From: Reclinomonas americana ATCC 50394
Taxonomy: Eukaryota > Jakobida > Jakobea > Jakobida
DNA length: 64,000 bases
Direction: 5' to 3'
Assembly (NCBI GenBank): GCA_048213135.1
Contig: PS015082.1
Coordinates: forward strand, 204,550-268,549
A model generated the notes under the pieces. The model saw nothing but the letters and a program-made list of their open reading frames with translations. It was not told where the DNA came from and searched no databases. The position numbers and the translations under genes were made by a program. Every line of letters starts with the position of its first letter. Within the stretch, counting starts at the first letter, position 1. Below are positions 47,942 through 61,521 of this stretch, one piece after another.

Positions 47942-50900
47942 CTACAGTTCATTTAACATTTCCAACACGATTTCGGCCCGCACCTTGGGATCGCCGGCCA
48001 CACAGGTGTAGATGCCGGGCGCCAGTAGCTCGGCCAGCGACAGATACACTACAAAATCCTCCTCTGCCAGAGAGGGAACACGCGCGCCAAAAAGTGAGAG
48101 ACCATGGCGGGGGAGAGAGTTGGGCGACGACAAGGCAGCGCACCAGAAGTAATGTCGAGATCGGCACGCATGGTGTGCACCACGCTCTCGTCCAGCATTT
48201 TGTCAAAGTACGGACTGGCTCGAACGAACACATGGTGAGTGCTGGGGCGACACAAGTCGTACATGCGTAAGGGGTGACGCAACTGCTTGGCCTGCACATA
48301 CGCCACCAGCACGTAGGCACGACGAATGAGTAACCGCAACGACTGCACAATGAATCCCTCGCGAATGCGCTCCGGTAATGTGAAGATCTGTGGTGCGCCA
48401 ACGACACAGTGAGAGGACGGAGCAATCAAGCAAGCGAGGAAAACACTTCTTCGCACACCGTTTGTGTGATTTCCTTGATGACAGGAGCGGTCTTTTTCGT
48501 GCGCGACACCAGCGGAATCTTGTTGTCACTGAGATGTGGAGACGGAGGGTAGTGAGTAAACTAGGCAGTCAAAGCAACCAGCACAGACAGAGACACTCAC
48601 CGCGATGATTCTGGTCGTCGGCCGCCGTCGATGCTCGTATCCGACATGGCCGAGTTGAACTGATCACCAGCACCGGCGACCGACCCGCCCGCGGCTGATG
48701 ATCCTAATGCGCCACCGCCGCCGCCGCCACCGCCGCCGCCATAGCCTCCAGCGTATGCACCGCCGCCACCGACAGCCGTAGCACTCAGCGCGCCAGCCAC
48801 AAATCCCACGCCGGAACCACCGCCACTGAAGAGATTGCCACTCACAGTGCTGCTGCCGGCCACACTGCCGCCCGCGTAGCTGTCTGCGAGATGAAGTGAG
48901 CGAAACGGAAGGGAGGCCATCGCGCGCAACCTCTTCATGCACGCGGTACCTTGCTGATCCGAGTCGCCGACGGTACTGTGGTACAGCGTGTCGAGAAACT
49001 CGTTGCGGAACGACTGATAGTCGTTGAATGGCCGGCATTGGTAGATTTTTCGTGACGACAAGTTGACAATCGTGGTGGGATAGTGCGCACGCAGGAGGTG
49101 GTGCTCTGGAATGGACTGCGTGGTATCCTGCGCGTCGCGTTTCAGCTACGTGACACCAACATAGTCACCGACAACGAAAAAAACACCGCACCAGCAGAAG
49201 ACCCTGCACGAACAGGTCGGGAACGAATACGGGCCGATCGGGCCGACAGTAGCCACTCAAGATGCGCTCATGCGGCAGCAGGAATAGTGACATGAAATCG
49301 ACATACTGCGCGAGCGGGTGAGACGAACGTGATGGTGGGAAGGAGACTTGTCATATCTCGTTCCAACTCACGTTGTTGACTTCCTGCGACGACCGACCGA
49401 CCACCACCGTGTGCCGATGTGTTTGAAAGTGGGACGACAGGGCACTGCGGTGGCAATGTGTCAACATAGCCAAGCAAGCAAGAAAGAACACTCCGAAACG
49501 ACAAACCGCGCAAGAAACTGCTGATCCTCGTCCTTCAAACTGACCAGCACGGTGTTGTGGCCGTGTGGTGGCAAGGTGATTTCACTCAGATACACCAACT
49601 CCATGTGCTCCATAAACTCCACCAACAGCGGAGTAAACAGGCTAATCACATCGACTGTCTGGCTCTGTACAGGAGGCGCGCGTTGTCAAACGGTGCGCAA
49701 GCCTTGGACACGGAAGTGAGATGCTGTACCTTGTCTCTATCAGGCGACGACAGGTGCTGGTACTTTTCCTGCAGCAGCCGCAGTCGTGACACCAAAAAAT
49801 CCATGTGCTCCTCCACCACCTCCTGCATCACGAGGAACTTGCGCAGCGCCGAATGCCGCAACAGCAGCGACAGAGCGAATTTCGTCGACGAGCGATCAAG
49901 CACGCCAACAAACACAAACGTCATGGTGATGAGATCTACAAGAGGGGGAAAGAAGGCAAGATCAGCGTGGCGGGATGCAGATGCGCGGTGATGACAAGGA
50001 GACACACCAATGGCAGGCAGGGCACAAAATTTGACTTCGACGTCGGCGGCGAACTCGAAGCGCGCAATCTCCTCCACGAGCGCGAACCGACCAATGACAA
50101 ACAGGTCTTCCTCGCGCTGCTCGGCCTCTGGAATGTTGGAGGCCCACACGGTGAGCACTCGGGGCCCGAGCAAATTGTCCCACACCGTCAACTCGGCCAA
50201 GTTGAACATCGTGAGATTGGACGGCAGCGGAATGTACTCGCCGCGGCGTGTGTTGATGGAATTCATTCCCCACGACATGCCGTCGCCGCCTGTCACCATC
50301 GGGGTCAGCCAGCAACGCAAGATCGTTGCGACAAACCTCGCACTCACCTCCGAATCCACTCGTGTCTTGCATGGCAAAGAACTCGTCCTGCAAAAAACAT
50401 TTCATTCTCAAGTCAGCACCCACCCCCCACAAATGTCTCGCGCGTGAGCGGCACCACGTAACTGCACCACCACCCCCTCCGTCACCACAGCCACCAAGAT
50501 CGTCGTCCGCGATTCCGCGAATCATTGCCCCGCCGCTTCCGCCACCAATGCCACCATCGTCGTCGTCACCACCGCCGCCGCTGCCGCCCCCCTCCAAATC
50601 CGCCATGCGCAACGCACCCTCATCGCCCAGCGTCTGCACACTGACCTCTCCCGCTCCCGCACTGTGCGGCAGCGACAGCAGTGGCACATGCAAGAGCGGC
50701 GACGGTGTGCGTGGCGGCGGTGGCGCCAGATCCACCGACAAAAACGGCGATGGTGAGCTGCTGGCCGACGCAGACAACGACTTGCGCCGGTCACCACCAG
50801 CCTCCACGGCCACTGGCGTCGGCGGCAACATCACCGGCGGCGTGAATGGCGACTGCACCGACAAGAGCGGTGGCGACACTCCCGACTGAGCACACAGTGA

Positions 50901-51263
50901 GCACACACATGGACAGGCAAAGCGCTCTCGCACACTGACCTCCACTGCGGCGTGATCGTCAGCACTCTGTGTGTGCGCACACTGCAGATGAGCCACAACA
51001 TATGCAGAGGGAGAGAGAGAGTGCGTGCGTGTGTGCGTGAGAGAACGCCCACAAACCTCCGAGAGCCCAGGCACCACTGGTGACAGCAACAGTGGAGATC
51101 CCAGTGCGACTGCAGGGCGCACCACATCACCAGCCTCCAACGCATCCTCCATCACTTCCTCCTCCTCATCTTCCTCTTCATCATCCTCATCATCTTCATC
51201 GTACTCTTCATCATCGTAGAGCTCATCGTCGCGTGCGGCGGTGGGGTCTCCGGCGGAACTCAT
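47942..51263 (-). CDS. C9orf72: C9orf72 homologue (DENN-type)
   Basis: The diagnostic uDENN segment is clear at 50260-50020: FNLAELTVWDNLLGPRVLTV (C9orf72 has YWDNILGPRV), then EEIARFEFAADVEVKFCALP, and after an intron LITMTFVFVGV. RHSALRKFLVMQEVVEEH and LLRAHYPTTIVNLSSRKIYQ (animal PYPTT block, near 49080) continue the cDENN order. The C-terminus has IREGFIVQSLRLLIRRAYVL and AEIVLEMLNEL before TAG at 47942. Human C9orf72, with SMCR8 and WDR41, is a GAP-like regulator of Rab/Arf GTPases in autophagy and lysosome function. Here an N-terminal extension of about 280 residues precedes the domain: an Asp/Glu run (from 51263, MSSAGDPTAARDDELYDDEE), Ser/Pro-rich exons and a Gly/Asp-rich exon. A Gly-rich insert lies near 48680-48860. 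An upstream ATG at 51323 is possible. Confidence 0.83.
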
Positions 51264-51600
51264 CTCGCGAGAGGATTCGTCTGTGTTTGTGTGCGTGAGG
51301 GAGAGTGCGTGAAGAGTGGCCATGGTCGGAACTCGCTCATTCACCTTCGTCGATGCCAAGAACAGTGCGGAACGTGGATACCAGCCAACTGCCACTCGAC
51401 ATCTCATTCACACACAGCTGAGAAGCGTGTGTGTGCGTGTTGTGTGCGTGTGTGATTGTATGCCGGCTTGTTCTTCCGTTCAGGACACGCTGCACTCGAC
51501 GCTCTTCATTCACTTGTGCTCTCCTTATTGTTACGGAGCACGACAGACGACGAGGACTGAACAACTGTGCACTGCATGTGCTTCTCTGCCTGCTCTGTCA

Positions 51601-54419
51601 TTAGCGTCGCTGTGCATGTCCGCCGACGCACCCGTTCACGACGTACGTCGTCACAATGCCAATGCCCTTGACTGCAACGAAAGAGAGAGAAAGTCAGATG
51701 CATGGACGACGTTGGGAGCTGTTTTTGCTACACGACGGCGCACCTTCGACACTGGCGGTTTCCACGTCGAACAAGCCGCGTGTGCTCCGATTTGTAGACT
51801 GTGAGCGTGCAACAAGGTCAGCCATTCGCCTCCGCCATCACGACCACAAGCACGCACCTCGCTCATTTGAATGCCACCGACCGGGGCCGAGCTTTCCATT
51901 CGTGACGCCATGTTGACAGAGTCTGCGAGAGAGGAGTTCAGTGGACGGCGACACCGGCGACGGGCACCACGAAAAATGATGCACGCACCACCATACAAGT
52001 CGAACGTTCGAATCAGATCCGCGACGATGCCCGACGTCACTGGACCCGTGTTGATGCCGACACGGAAGGCAATGTCCAATTGCCGCTGTGAACCAACAAG
52101 ATCACGTCAGTCTCGCCTTTGCAAAAACACATGCCAGTGTCCGGACCGCGCGCGCAACTCTTCTCGCCACTCCAAGAATGGCCTGTTTGGCTGCCAGTGC
52201 AAAGTTGACAATGGCCTCGGCGTGGTCGTGTCGCGGCACGTACATGCCCGACACGGCAAGGTATGCGGAGCCTTGTTATCGGGAAGATATCCACAGTGAG
52301 CAAGCCAGATGCCAACACCTCCTCGCAGGGTGCCACCACTCACCGATTGTCTTTACGCGCTCCACATTGTGTGTACGAACAAGTGAGTCGAAAGCACTGA
52401 CCAGATCGTGCACCACTTGCACTTTGTCCAGCAGAGAGACTGCGGCACCTGTCGTCGCAGCGTCGTTTAGATCATGCAGGGGGAATGGGTGCTAGACTGT
52501 GTGTGTGACTCACCGACAGCACCGTCTGTCGACACGTGCTTGACCGAGATGACCTTGATGAAGGTGCAAGTGACCTCGGGGTGGAACTCGAACATGGTTG
52601 GCGACTGCGTGGCTTCGGTCTGTGCAATGGCGAAGAGGTCAGGGCGATTGTTAGTGGTCGGGGAGTGTGAGACTGGCTGGCCCACCGCTGTGAGCATGTC
52701 TCGAGCGCGGTCGGCGGAAAACGCGGCGAGCTTGTCGAGTGCTGCGCGCGGGAAGGATAGCGATAGCAACTGCAACAGTCACCATAAAAATGTGAGTCGC
52801 GTGTTGGGAGGAGGGACGGCAAGAAGCTGCGCGACTCACCTGCTCGAGCCGGCTGTTGCTCACACGCTGCGCCTCGGCGGCCTCCAGCTGCGTATTCAAC
52901 TCCGACACTCTGATTTCCACTCGACGGTGGCCGTCCAGTTGCGCTTCCGCAGCAAAGAGAGCCATGCGTATGCTGCATGGCGAGGTGACCGACCTCAGCA
53001 ATTGGACTCATACGAGGAAAACAGCAGGTGACAGAAAACGCAACACTTGTCCATCCTTGCGCGTAAGCTCCGCCTCCACCGACGGCAAGCGCTTGCAACT
53101 CTGCAGCAGGTCGCGCAACACCAGCGGTCGCAGCAGCGTTGCTGCGTTCATCACTGGTGCTTGTGCTGCAGTTGGCGACATTGCGAGATCAGAGAGACAG
53201 CAAGCATACACGCGCGCACATGCATTTATGCTCAGGCAAACTCACAAGCCGTGCCGACAAGGTCTTCCATGCTGTACCCGAGAAGACGCGGAACGGCGGT
53301 GTTGCACCACACAACTGTTCCGCCGTCATCCATGTCACACCACAGAATCTGTGCAGGTGTTGGTCAACGCAGGAGCGACGGTAGGTGGAGTGGATGAGCT
53401 GTCTGTCACGCAACAGCGTCTGCCGAAGTGGACAGCACCGATGTCAGCTCATCGATCTTCTCCTCAAAGCCGGCGCGCAATTTGGCTGCCGTCACGTTGC
53501 TTTCGATAAAGGCACCCAGGTAGCGCTCATTGCCCAACAACACATCAGCCACTTGTACGCGCACGGGGAAGAGTTGGCCGTCCCGGCGCAGTGCTTGTAG
53601 TTCACGTGGGCTGTCATGAAAAAGTCAGCTTTTTTCCAGCAAGCGAGAGGAAGCACAGAAGCAAGGTCGACTCACTGAAGAGTCAGCACGGTGTGCTGCG
53701 CGAGGTCACGCTCACGGCTCAAGTAGTCGGCCACATAGCTGCAGCGCAAACAATCAGTACAGTCGCGCGCTCATTCATACGTAAAGCAGTAGTGTGCAGA
53801 CGCAACGATTGGTGGCGCTCGGCATGCGGCGGTGGCATGAGCATTTTGATGTTATGACCCACCATCTCGGAGGCCTTGGAGTAGCCAAAGAGCTCCACAG
53901 CAAAGCTGTTCACTTGGTGGATGACACCGTGAATGTCGGCAAAAATTGCAGCCTGTTCCATGGTGGACACCATGGCGGTAGCCTGTACGGATGTCACAAC
54001 ACACGCGTTGAGACAAGTAGTGAGGGGCACTCATCGAAACGATTAAACACCTTGGCCTGTCGACTCAGACGGTCAGCGGCGGCGGCCACCGCCTCGGTTG
54101 TCTCGCGCATCATAGTCACAAAGAGTCGCCGACCGTCGAGCTCGATCTCGAGCACCTCGATAGCCATCGGTAACAAACTACCGTCCACACGCACGACCTG
54201 ATATGTTACGATCAGCGAAGCCGTGTGCACGCATACCCACTTGCAGACGCGTACGCAACCTCTGAGAAGCGCGACAGTGCTAGCGGCTTGCGGGTTGCAA
54301 CAGGTTGCGTCATGTGTTTCAGCACAAGTGCATCATGAATCGCGTGCAAATGCGGAGGAATGAGAATCTGGTGCGTGGGGCGTAGTGAGCGACGGGCGAC
54401 GAAACCTGGTGCACACACA

Positions 54420-54505
<86 letters not shown>

Positions 54506-57500
54506 GATATTGCTGCCAACAATGGACTCGTGGTTGTAGCCAAGCAAGCGCGTCACTATGCGGTTCGCAAACTCAATGGTCCCCTGTAACACGTATACAG
54601 TTGAGTAGCTGACGGGCACGCGGAGAAAAAGATACATGTGCCATACCTTGTCGTTTGTGGCGACCAAAGCGCGCGCTGTGTCATCACACAGCCAATCGCG
54701 ACCGAATAATAATCAGTCACGTGTAGCAGAATAAGTATGGCGTAGCATGGACGCAACACGACGTGAGAGAGCGGAACTTGTGCTCGGCCTCGTTCATCGA
54801 TTGATTAATGTCCATGGATTGCAGGATGGTATCTGTGTGGATCACCATCGAGGAGACTAAGTCATTCGGTGGCAGGCAAGGAACATGCTCAAGCGGACGC
54901 AACGAGGAAGCATGTGCAGCTGCAATTCAGGCACGGCGTTGACAGCGGACATTGGCAAGAACAACAGGGAACGCTTGAAAAAGCGCAGCTGCTGGTCGGC
55001 CTCTTGCAGCGATGGAACCAATAGTGTCAGGGAGCCGACAATGGCAACCAACAGGCCGCCAACAAGCATCGCTTGCGAGAAGAACGCATAGCGTCGAATA
55101 AAGTTTTCAAGTCCAGTCTGCAGCACCTGTAATAATAGTTAAGCATTGCTGCACAACTTGGTTACCGATGTCGTCGCCACGTACCAGGTTGCTGCGGTCG
55201 AAGTAGTCGGCAGCAGTAACGCGGGCCGCAAGAAGGAAGCTGATCAGATCAACATCGCTGGCTGCGGCTGGCACCTGAGGGTCTTCTGCACCAAGAATGG
55301 CCGTGGCGCTAAACATCTTCGCCAACTACAAGTAGCAGCATTGCAGTTGGTGACGATGCTGACGACACAGTGGCGCACAAGCAGAGTGTACGAACCAGTG
55401 AGCTAATGTCGAGGCATCTCACGTCACGACGCCAGCCGCTCTCCATTGCTGTTTCCTCGGCCGCCGTGCAGCGCGCGCTAAACAGGAGTCGGTGCTGTTC
55501 CGCATCGGCCTTCGCGTCCCAGCCATTCTCTACCACGAGTTCGCTGGCAGCAACATTTTTGCTCATGCACTGACGCACAAAGAGTCATGGGGCGAATTCG
55601 AAGCAGTCGACATCACAGTAGCGAGGGAGCTTACCGAATCGCGGAACCTGATCAACGATTCCTGCGTTTGCGAGCGTGGCTTCATGCCTGCCGGATGTAC
55701 GTATCGCACAGCATACATGATGAGCATGGGCATGTCGGAGCTGCGGTCTTGAATCATGTCGATAACTGCCACAGCGTTGCCGGTCTCCTTTCCAATGGTG
55801 GCGGCACTATACCTGCGCGTGCAATGGTTCAGTTCAGGGTGTATTAAAAGAGAAAAGGAGAGAGATGCTTGCTACGCAACGAAATGCAGCACATGACAAT
55901 GAGTGTGAAGCACATGACAACCATGGCGCGGAAGAACAGGTTGCGTGCGAACTGGAAATCAACGCGCATGCATTGTGTCGCCAGATATCCAGGCTTCATG
56001 GTGGTTGACGGATGCACACCCTGTTCGACATTTCTGTCAACAAACGTGCTCGCTGTTCACCACACTAAGGATGCATGGTACGCAACATCTCGGGCCGCCT
56101 CCGAAGACGCAAGGTAGGTCAGGTAGAGGTCGCGAATCTTGATGCGCACGGCGCGAGCCGACTCTGCTGGGATGAGTGCGAACGCACTCAGGCCGTTGTT
56201 CAAGTTGTATCGAACGTTCAGGTACGCCGGGTAGAATGTGGCCAACAGCAGCACCACCGACACTCTGCAGTAGGTGAAGGGAGGTTGAGCAATTCCGGCG
56301 ACAGTGGTGAAGAAGACGAGAAAACCAGGGCGCACCCAGCCACGGCAACCAATTCTAGCCAAGCCTGCTTCGAGTACGTGGTAGCACTATCGCGCAGCAG
56401 AGCGCCGTATTGCCGCGCAATTGTGGTCATCTGGTCCATGACTGCAACGGAGTTTGTCATCACCGAGATGAAGGCTGGCGAATTTAATACCACCGAGCCG
56501 AGCAATCGAGTCGACTTGCCGGCAAGTGTCTGCACGATTGGCAACAGCGTGCGTGCACGAGGGGGTGAGCGGGGACAGGTGGCGTGAGACAGGAATCGCA
56601 TGCGCAACTGCTGCATTGTCAACAGTCGCAACGAGCATGTCGACAGCGCTGCTGCTTTCAGTCTGCATAGAGGTGCCAACATTGCTAAACTGGAGGTAGG
56701 TGGACTCCACTCGCGCGGCTGTGGAATCGAGGAATTGCCTGAGAGGTAGGGGTGTACCAAGTCAGCGACGCGGCGCTTTCAGATGCAAGAATGTTGCGCG
56801 ATTGTGAGCACTTACTGAAGCGCCAGTTGCCGGATAGCATCCGTTACGAAGGTGGTGTTGGCACGTAACTCGCTGCGCAGGTCGTCAATGATGGCACCTT
56901 TTGTCGAGGCGTCCCCGTTCTTCGACGTCTCGTGCATCATGGTGACCGAAAGACCGGCCAGTGAAATGTTGATACTGACGTGGTACACCGATATTAGTTT
57001 GCTGCATACACGGCAACAGACAACGGTGGACGAAACGAGGCGTCGGCAAGGGTAGTGAAAAAGTCACGGCCGTCTTGGAACTCCGCCGCCTTTGCCGTAG
57101 AGCGGGCGAACACGAGGACCATCGCTATAACACATGTGACGATCAGCAAGCCTAGCACCCACAGGGCTCGCACTGTGGTTGGATTCTGCGTACGAATCGC
57201 GTGAGGCCAACCACTCACAACTTACGGTGTGGCATTGCGTCGAAACCCGCTCACCTTCTCCGCAAGGATGGTGCGACGCATGGCGTCGGAGCAGCTGCTG
57301 ATTCCAGTGGCGCTCGATCGGCTGGAGCTACTGCCTGACTGCCGTGAGCTGAGCCCGCAAACAACAGCAGGAGTAAGCATCATAGTCGTGCCTGGATAGT
57401 ACCACTGCTGCGGAGACGTACCTGGCGCCAGAGTGTACCGACCCCGCGTCACTCTGCGAGTCGACCTGTCTCTCACCAAAGTTAACAGCTGTGCACAACA

Positions 57501-60500
57501 ACCAAGAAACGCGAGTCAGTGCCAAATGCCGCGTCTCACCAGCACCGTCGCTACAAACGCAACAGCTTTGCTTCATTGAGCCGCCCGCAATCTGCATGCC
57601 ACGTAGGAGCTCGTGAGGAAATCAAGTGAAGAACTTCGCAGTCATCGCAATACGACTGCCCCACCTGACTGTTCCGCGCATCTGCCCGAACTGCCAGTAC
57701 GCCCGAGGCTGTGTGTGGCAGTCTGGTGTTCCCGTCGAATTCAGTCGCCTGGGTCCACACTGCCTTGGGTGCGGCAGCTACAGTCGACCCGAGACGCTCC
57801 GAAACTGGAATCTCCTCCAATGAGTCACCGCTGTCGACGGTCGATATGGACGACGCTGCAGTCAGACGAGACCCCACCAACTTTCAGGTGCACTACACAA
57901 GCAAAGCACGGCGCCGTACATACACGCAACATTCCCCCATGTAGCTCCCTGCCTCGACCACAGCAACATCGTCAGCCTCTGGCACCCTATCGCTGTCCTC
58001 GTTTGCAGTGGGTGTCTGCCAGTCCGAGGTGGCGTACGCCAGCTTGCGCAGTTTCTTGATGCGCAGGCAGTCAGTACTGATGGGGTCTTGACGACAATCA
58101 TGCGTCACCGCAAAGCAAACCTCGACAGCCTCCTTGACGGCGAACTCGCGCTCCATCACGTTGCCCACGGTATGCATCTTGTTGCCTTCGGCATCGCTCA
58201 GCGCGGCCGCCAGCTCGTCCAGTCTATGGCCAGCCGCCGTGTCGTTCTTGATGTCCGTGACGAACTGTTGTGTTGCACACACGCAAACGCGTGAGTGAAC
58301 AGTCGTCATCAAAACTCTTTCTCTCTCGCTCACGCACCTGCGCATACGCCGAGACGACTTCTGACTGCTCTGGGAAATCTCGTAGCATGCTCCTGAACAG
58401 TGCCTCACACGTGGCCTCTTGTTCTTTCATGGACAGCAGCAACGAAAGGGTCTTGTCGGCTGCGAAGCAAGTAGGTAACAGTGAGAAAGGCCGCTTAATC
58501 GTCGTGCAGGATACATGCAGAGATCCACTTGCCTCGGTGCATCGGCTCCTCCAGTTGCCGCCACAGTGCAATCAACAAGACGTAACAGCGACACCATTCC
58601 TGGTGCACTGCGGCCAGCCGAGCACGGAAGGTATTGTCCTTGAAGTTGCAGTCTTGTGCCATTCCCTCGGACATGGTCGTGGCGACGCGTTGCAAGTCCA
58701 ATGGCAGTGACCTGCTGGCAGCGGTGCGAGCACTGACCTCGGCCAGCAGCTGCTTGCCATCGCTGCTGTTCACGCCAAAGTCCAACAAGTACACCGCGTA
58801 CATCAGTTGCACAACATCGCTGCTGGCGTCGCCGTCGCCAAAGCGCATCATGCCTACGTGAATGAGATGGGTCACGGTGAGCCACGAGTACGGCGAGAGA
58901 GAGAGAGAGAAAGGCAAAACGCACCGAGTTCGAAGAGGTCCACTGCGCGGCCCCAGGCATCGGCTGCTGTGCTGGGCGGCAAGCGCGCGGCCAGCTCCAC
59001 CGACCACTGGTTCGGGAACAGCGCGGCAAGATGGTTGTCCAGCGAACCACTGTCCGACAATTCACTGCCTCCCTGTGCTTGTCCTCGCTGTGCAATGCCG
59101 TGGGTGAGAAGGTGCAGCAAAAATGAGAAGCAGGACCAGGTGCCCCCACTCACCAGGTAGCGCACAGTGGGACTCGACAGTCCCATGAGACTGGCTGCAC
59201 GCAGGTTGCTGCTGCTGCTGCCGTTGCTACTGGCCGAGCTCAAGGCCATGGCGGCATACCGATCGATTCGAGCACAGATCGTACGACGACGGAGGTTCAT
59301 GGTGATGATGCCGAGCAGGAGGCCGAGCGCCAGAGAGCCAGCACACATGGCGATGGTGATCAACCACAACAGTGTCGACGGCAAGGCCACCAGCGCCGAG
59401 TAAGCGCAGCCAATAGCCGCCAAACCAGTGGCGGCGCACAGACCAGTGGCCAGAGTCGACGAGAAGCGCATGTACAGGGGGACGTAGCGCACTATGCCGA
59501 TGAACAAGAGGGCGGCGCAAAGCAGTGCCACACCCACGTGTGCCAGCGGTATGGCGTGCGCCACGAATGTGTGTGTCAGCGCCAGCAGGTAGCGCACGAC
59601 CACCAGTGCCGCAAAGTAACGGCCACTGAGGAAGCCGGCCGACCACAGACCAGAGGTGGGGCGGAATTCCACGGCACTGTGCACGAGATGACGATGGTGA
59701 GGAGATGAAGGAGTAACTTCTGGGTGCTGCAGTTAATGTGTGTGGAACGCAACACAAGGGAGGTAATCACGCCGAGAATGCAGAGCACCGTGGCCAGAAT
59801 GAGGCCCGCAGCACCGGCAAAGGCGTTTGTCGGGTTATCGCACGCTTCATTCGTCACAGGAGATGAGTGCCACGGCAAGGTGATGAGATGAGAATAACAA
59901 TGGTACACAACTCCACACATCGATCTCGTCGGTCGCACTCAAGTGCTGCAGCGACGAAAAGTCGCAATGCAGCGGCCGCATGAGCAGCAGCGTGAGGGAC
60001 GAGAAAAATGGCCCTACCACCAGACTCAGCTGCGCACACGAGTGATGATGAGAACACCGCATGCCTGCTCGACCCGCACACACGGCGCCCACGCAACTTG
60101 CACGCGGAACAGCAGTGCCAACGTACTCGGAGCGGTCCCGGCTCCGGCGTCGACCTTGGAGCGCAGCGCCTCCACTCCCTGCTCACGGCATCGCCACCAC
60201 AGCTGTCCGAGGAACAGCACCACAAAGGCGAAGGCAAAGAGCCAGCCCGTGAGTAGGCGCACAACGGACAGTGACTGCGTGCATGGTCACGATGACGGCG
60301 TCAACAGGTGAAACGACGGAAGAGAGAAGGACTGCGGATGCAACGTGGGACACGTACGAACCGAGGGCATCAACTGAGCCGCCACGAACACGCCCTCGCC
60401 ACCAAGCGGATGGGCTAAAACAGCAGGCGAGAACACCAATGCGAACACAGACAAGTGGATCCACGCCATGGCGACTGCATCGATGGCAGGCACCTGCGGG

Positions 60501-60553
60501 AGGGAGAAGCTGACCGATCAGGACAAGACGGGCAAAAGCGCAACGTTGCGCAT
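51601..60553 (-). CDS. TmcB-like multi-TM, PAS and degenerate nucleotide cyclase-domain protein
   Basis: A giant gene of about 2,000 residues. The N-terminal part (60553 to about 59180) holds many membrane helices (GRYFAALVVVRYLLAL, LLWLITIAMCAGSLALGLLL). A helical TmcB-type region follows (58950-57900: AAVHQEWCRCYVLLIALWRQ, LRIKKLRKLAYATSDWQTP). More TM segments lie at about 57200-54860. PAS domains come next, with VTRLLGYNHESIVGSNIR and FAVELFGYSKASEMVGHNIK plus a third near 53300. Last is a class III cyclase homology domain (52600-51601): VERVKTIG/SAYLAVSGMY, FRVGINTGPVTSGIV, SVNMASRMES, and KGIGIVTTYVV near the TAA stop. The two metal-binding Asp positions are Lys (TFIKVIS) and Ser (IGSAY), so catalysis is doubtful. 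The start at 60553 is tentative; the open frame continues upstream. Confidence 0.72.
54413..54502. repeat. (AC)n microsatellite in an intron
   Basis: About 90 bp of nearly pure (AC)n within an intron of the TmcB-like gene that interrupts a PAS domain, directly after GSNIR and before LIPPHLHAIHD. Confidence 0.9.
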
Positions 60554-61172
60554 CGCGAGCGGGAGAAGAGCGACGAAACTCGGCTCCACAGCTGACTGCA
60601 GTGCAATGCACGCTGAACTTGGTGGAATACGGTCATCGCGCAAGACAACAATGTCAAAGTCTGTATCTCTGTCGCGAATGTCTCGTCACACGTGCGTGCT
60701 CTTTGCTCTCCACCACAGCACACAAAAAAATATATAAACAGCAACGGGATACAGGTCTCGGAATCTCTGATCACCGCAATTGGGAGGGACGGTTGCGATT
60801 GCCGTGCTTGCCAAAAGTTAAGATCACAACTAGCGATTGGCGCCCGCGAGATTAGGAAGATGCGCTGCGTGCCACTGGCCACGAATGGTGAGCGAGACGG
60901 CAGTTTGGTGGGAATGTGAGCAGTGCACGCTCATTTGTGGTGGAAGAGAGATGGAAGAGAGATGGAACAGAGTCTGAGAAGAGAGAGGAAGCGTTCACTC
61001 TGTGTTTGCCAAACAAGGTCATCAATGCATTGTTCGTATGTGCAAGTATGTGGTCATTCAGGAGGCCTGAATGAATGCAGGGAGAGAGAGAGAGAGAGAG
61101 AGTGTGTGTGTGTGTGTGTGTGTGCGTGTGTGTGTGTGTGGAGGAGAGAGGAGGGAAGGAAGAGAGAGAGAG

Positions 61173-61192
61173 NNNNNNNNNNNNNNNNNNNN
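61173..61192. other. Assembly gap (20 N)
   Basis: Twenty Ns between an (AG)n tract and aagataaactgc. The unusual palindrome begins only 68 bp downstream, so misassembly in this neighbourhood is possible. Confidence 0.95.
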
Positions 61193-61259
61193 AAGATAAA
61201 CTGCATTGCGATACTATGTTACCACAACACACAGAGAGGGAGCTGGATAGTGGTCTTGC

Positions 61260-61321
61260 AAAACAACAAGTTACGACAGAAACTTCATGATCATGAAGTT
61301 TCTGTCGTAACTTGTTGTTTT
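61260..61321. repeat. Perfect 62-bp palindrome without spacer
   Basis: The arms are 31 bp and fully complementary, centred on catgatcatg at 61290/61291. The left arm begins aaaacaacaagttacgacag. No loop is present, which is rare for genomic DNA and easily lost in replication. Confidence 0.95.
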
Positions 61322-61343
61322 TTTCAGGTTTTTTGTGTGTGTG

Positions 61344-61499
61344 TTCGCTCTCGGAGCTCGAGCTTCGAACAAGTCGAGAACTGCGATCTTCACCGCATAA
61401 GCGTGGTTGACCAGTGGATTTGACGCACTTGCATAGATTCAACCACGCTTATGCGGTGAAGATCGCAGTTCTCGACCTGTTCGGAGCTCCGAGAGCGAA
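61344..61499. repeat. Long inverted repeat (~61-67 bp arms, 28 bp loop)
   Basis: The left arm 61344-61410 starts ttcgctctcggagct and ends gcgtggttga. The right arm 61439-61499 is its reverse complement except for one indel of about six bases and a few mismatches. The loop is 61411-61438. The two arms would form a strong cruciform or RNA hairpin. Confidence 0.9.
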
Positions 61500-61521
61500 A
61501 CAAGGAACATGCTGCTGCCAT

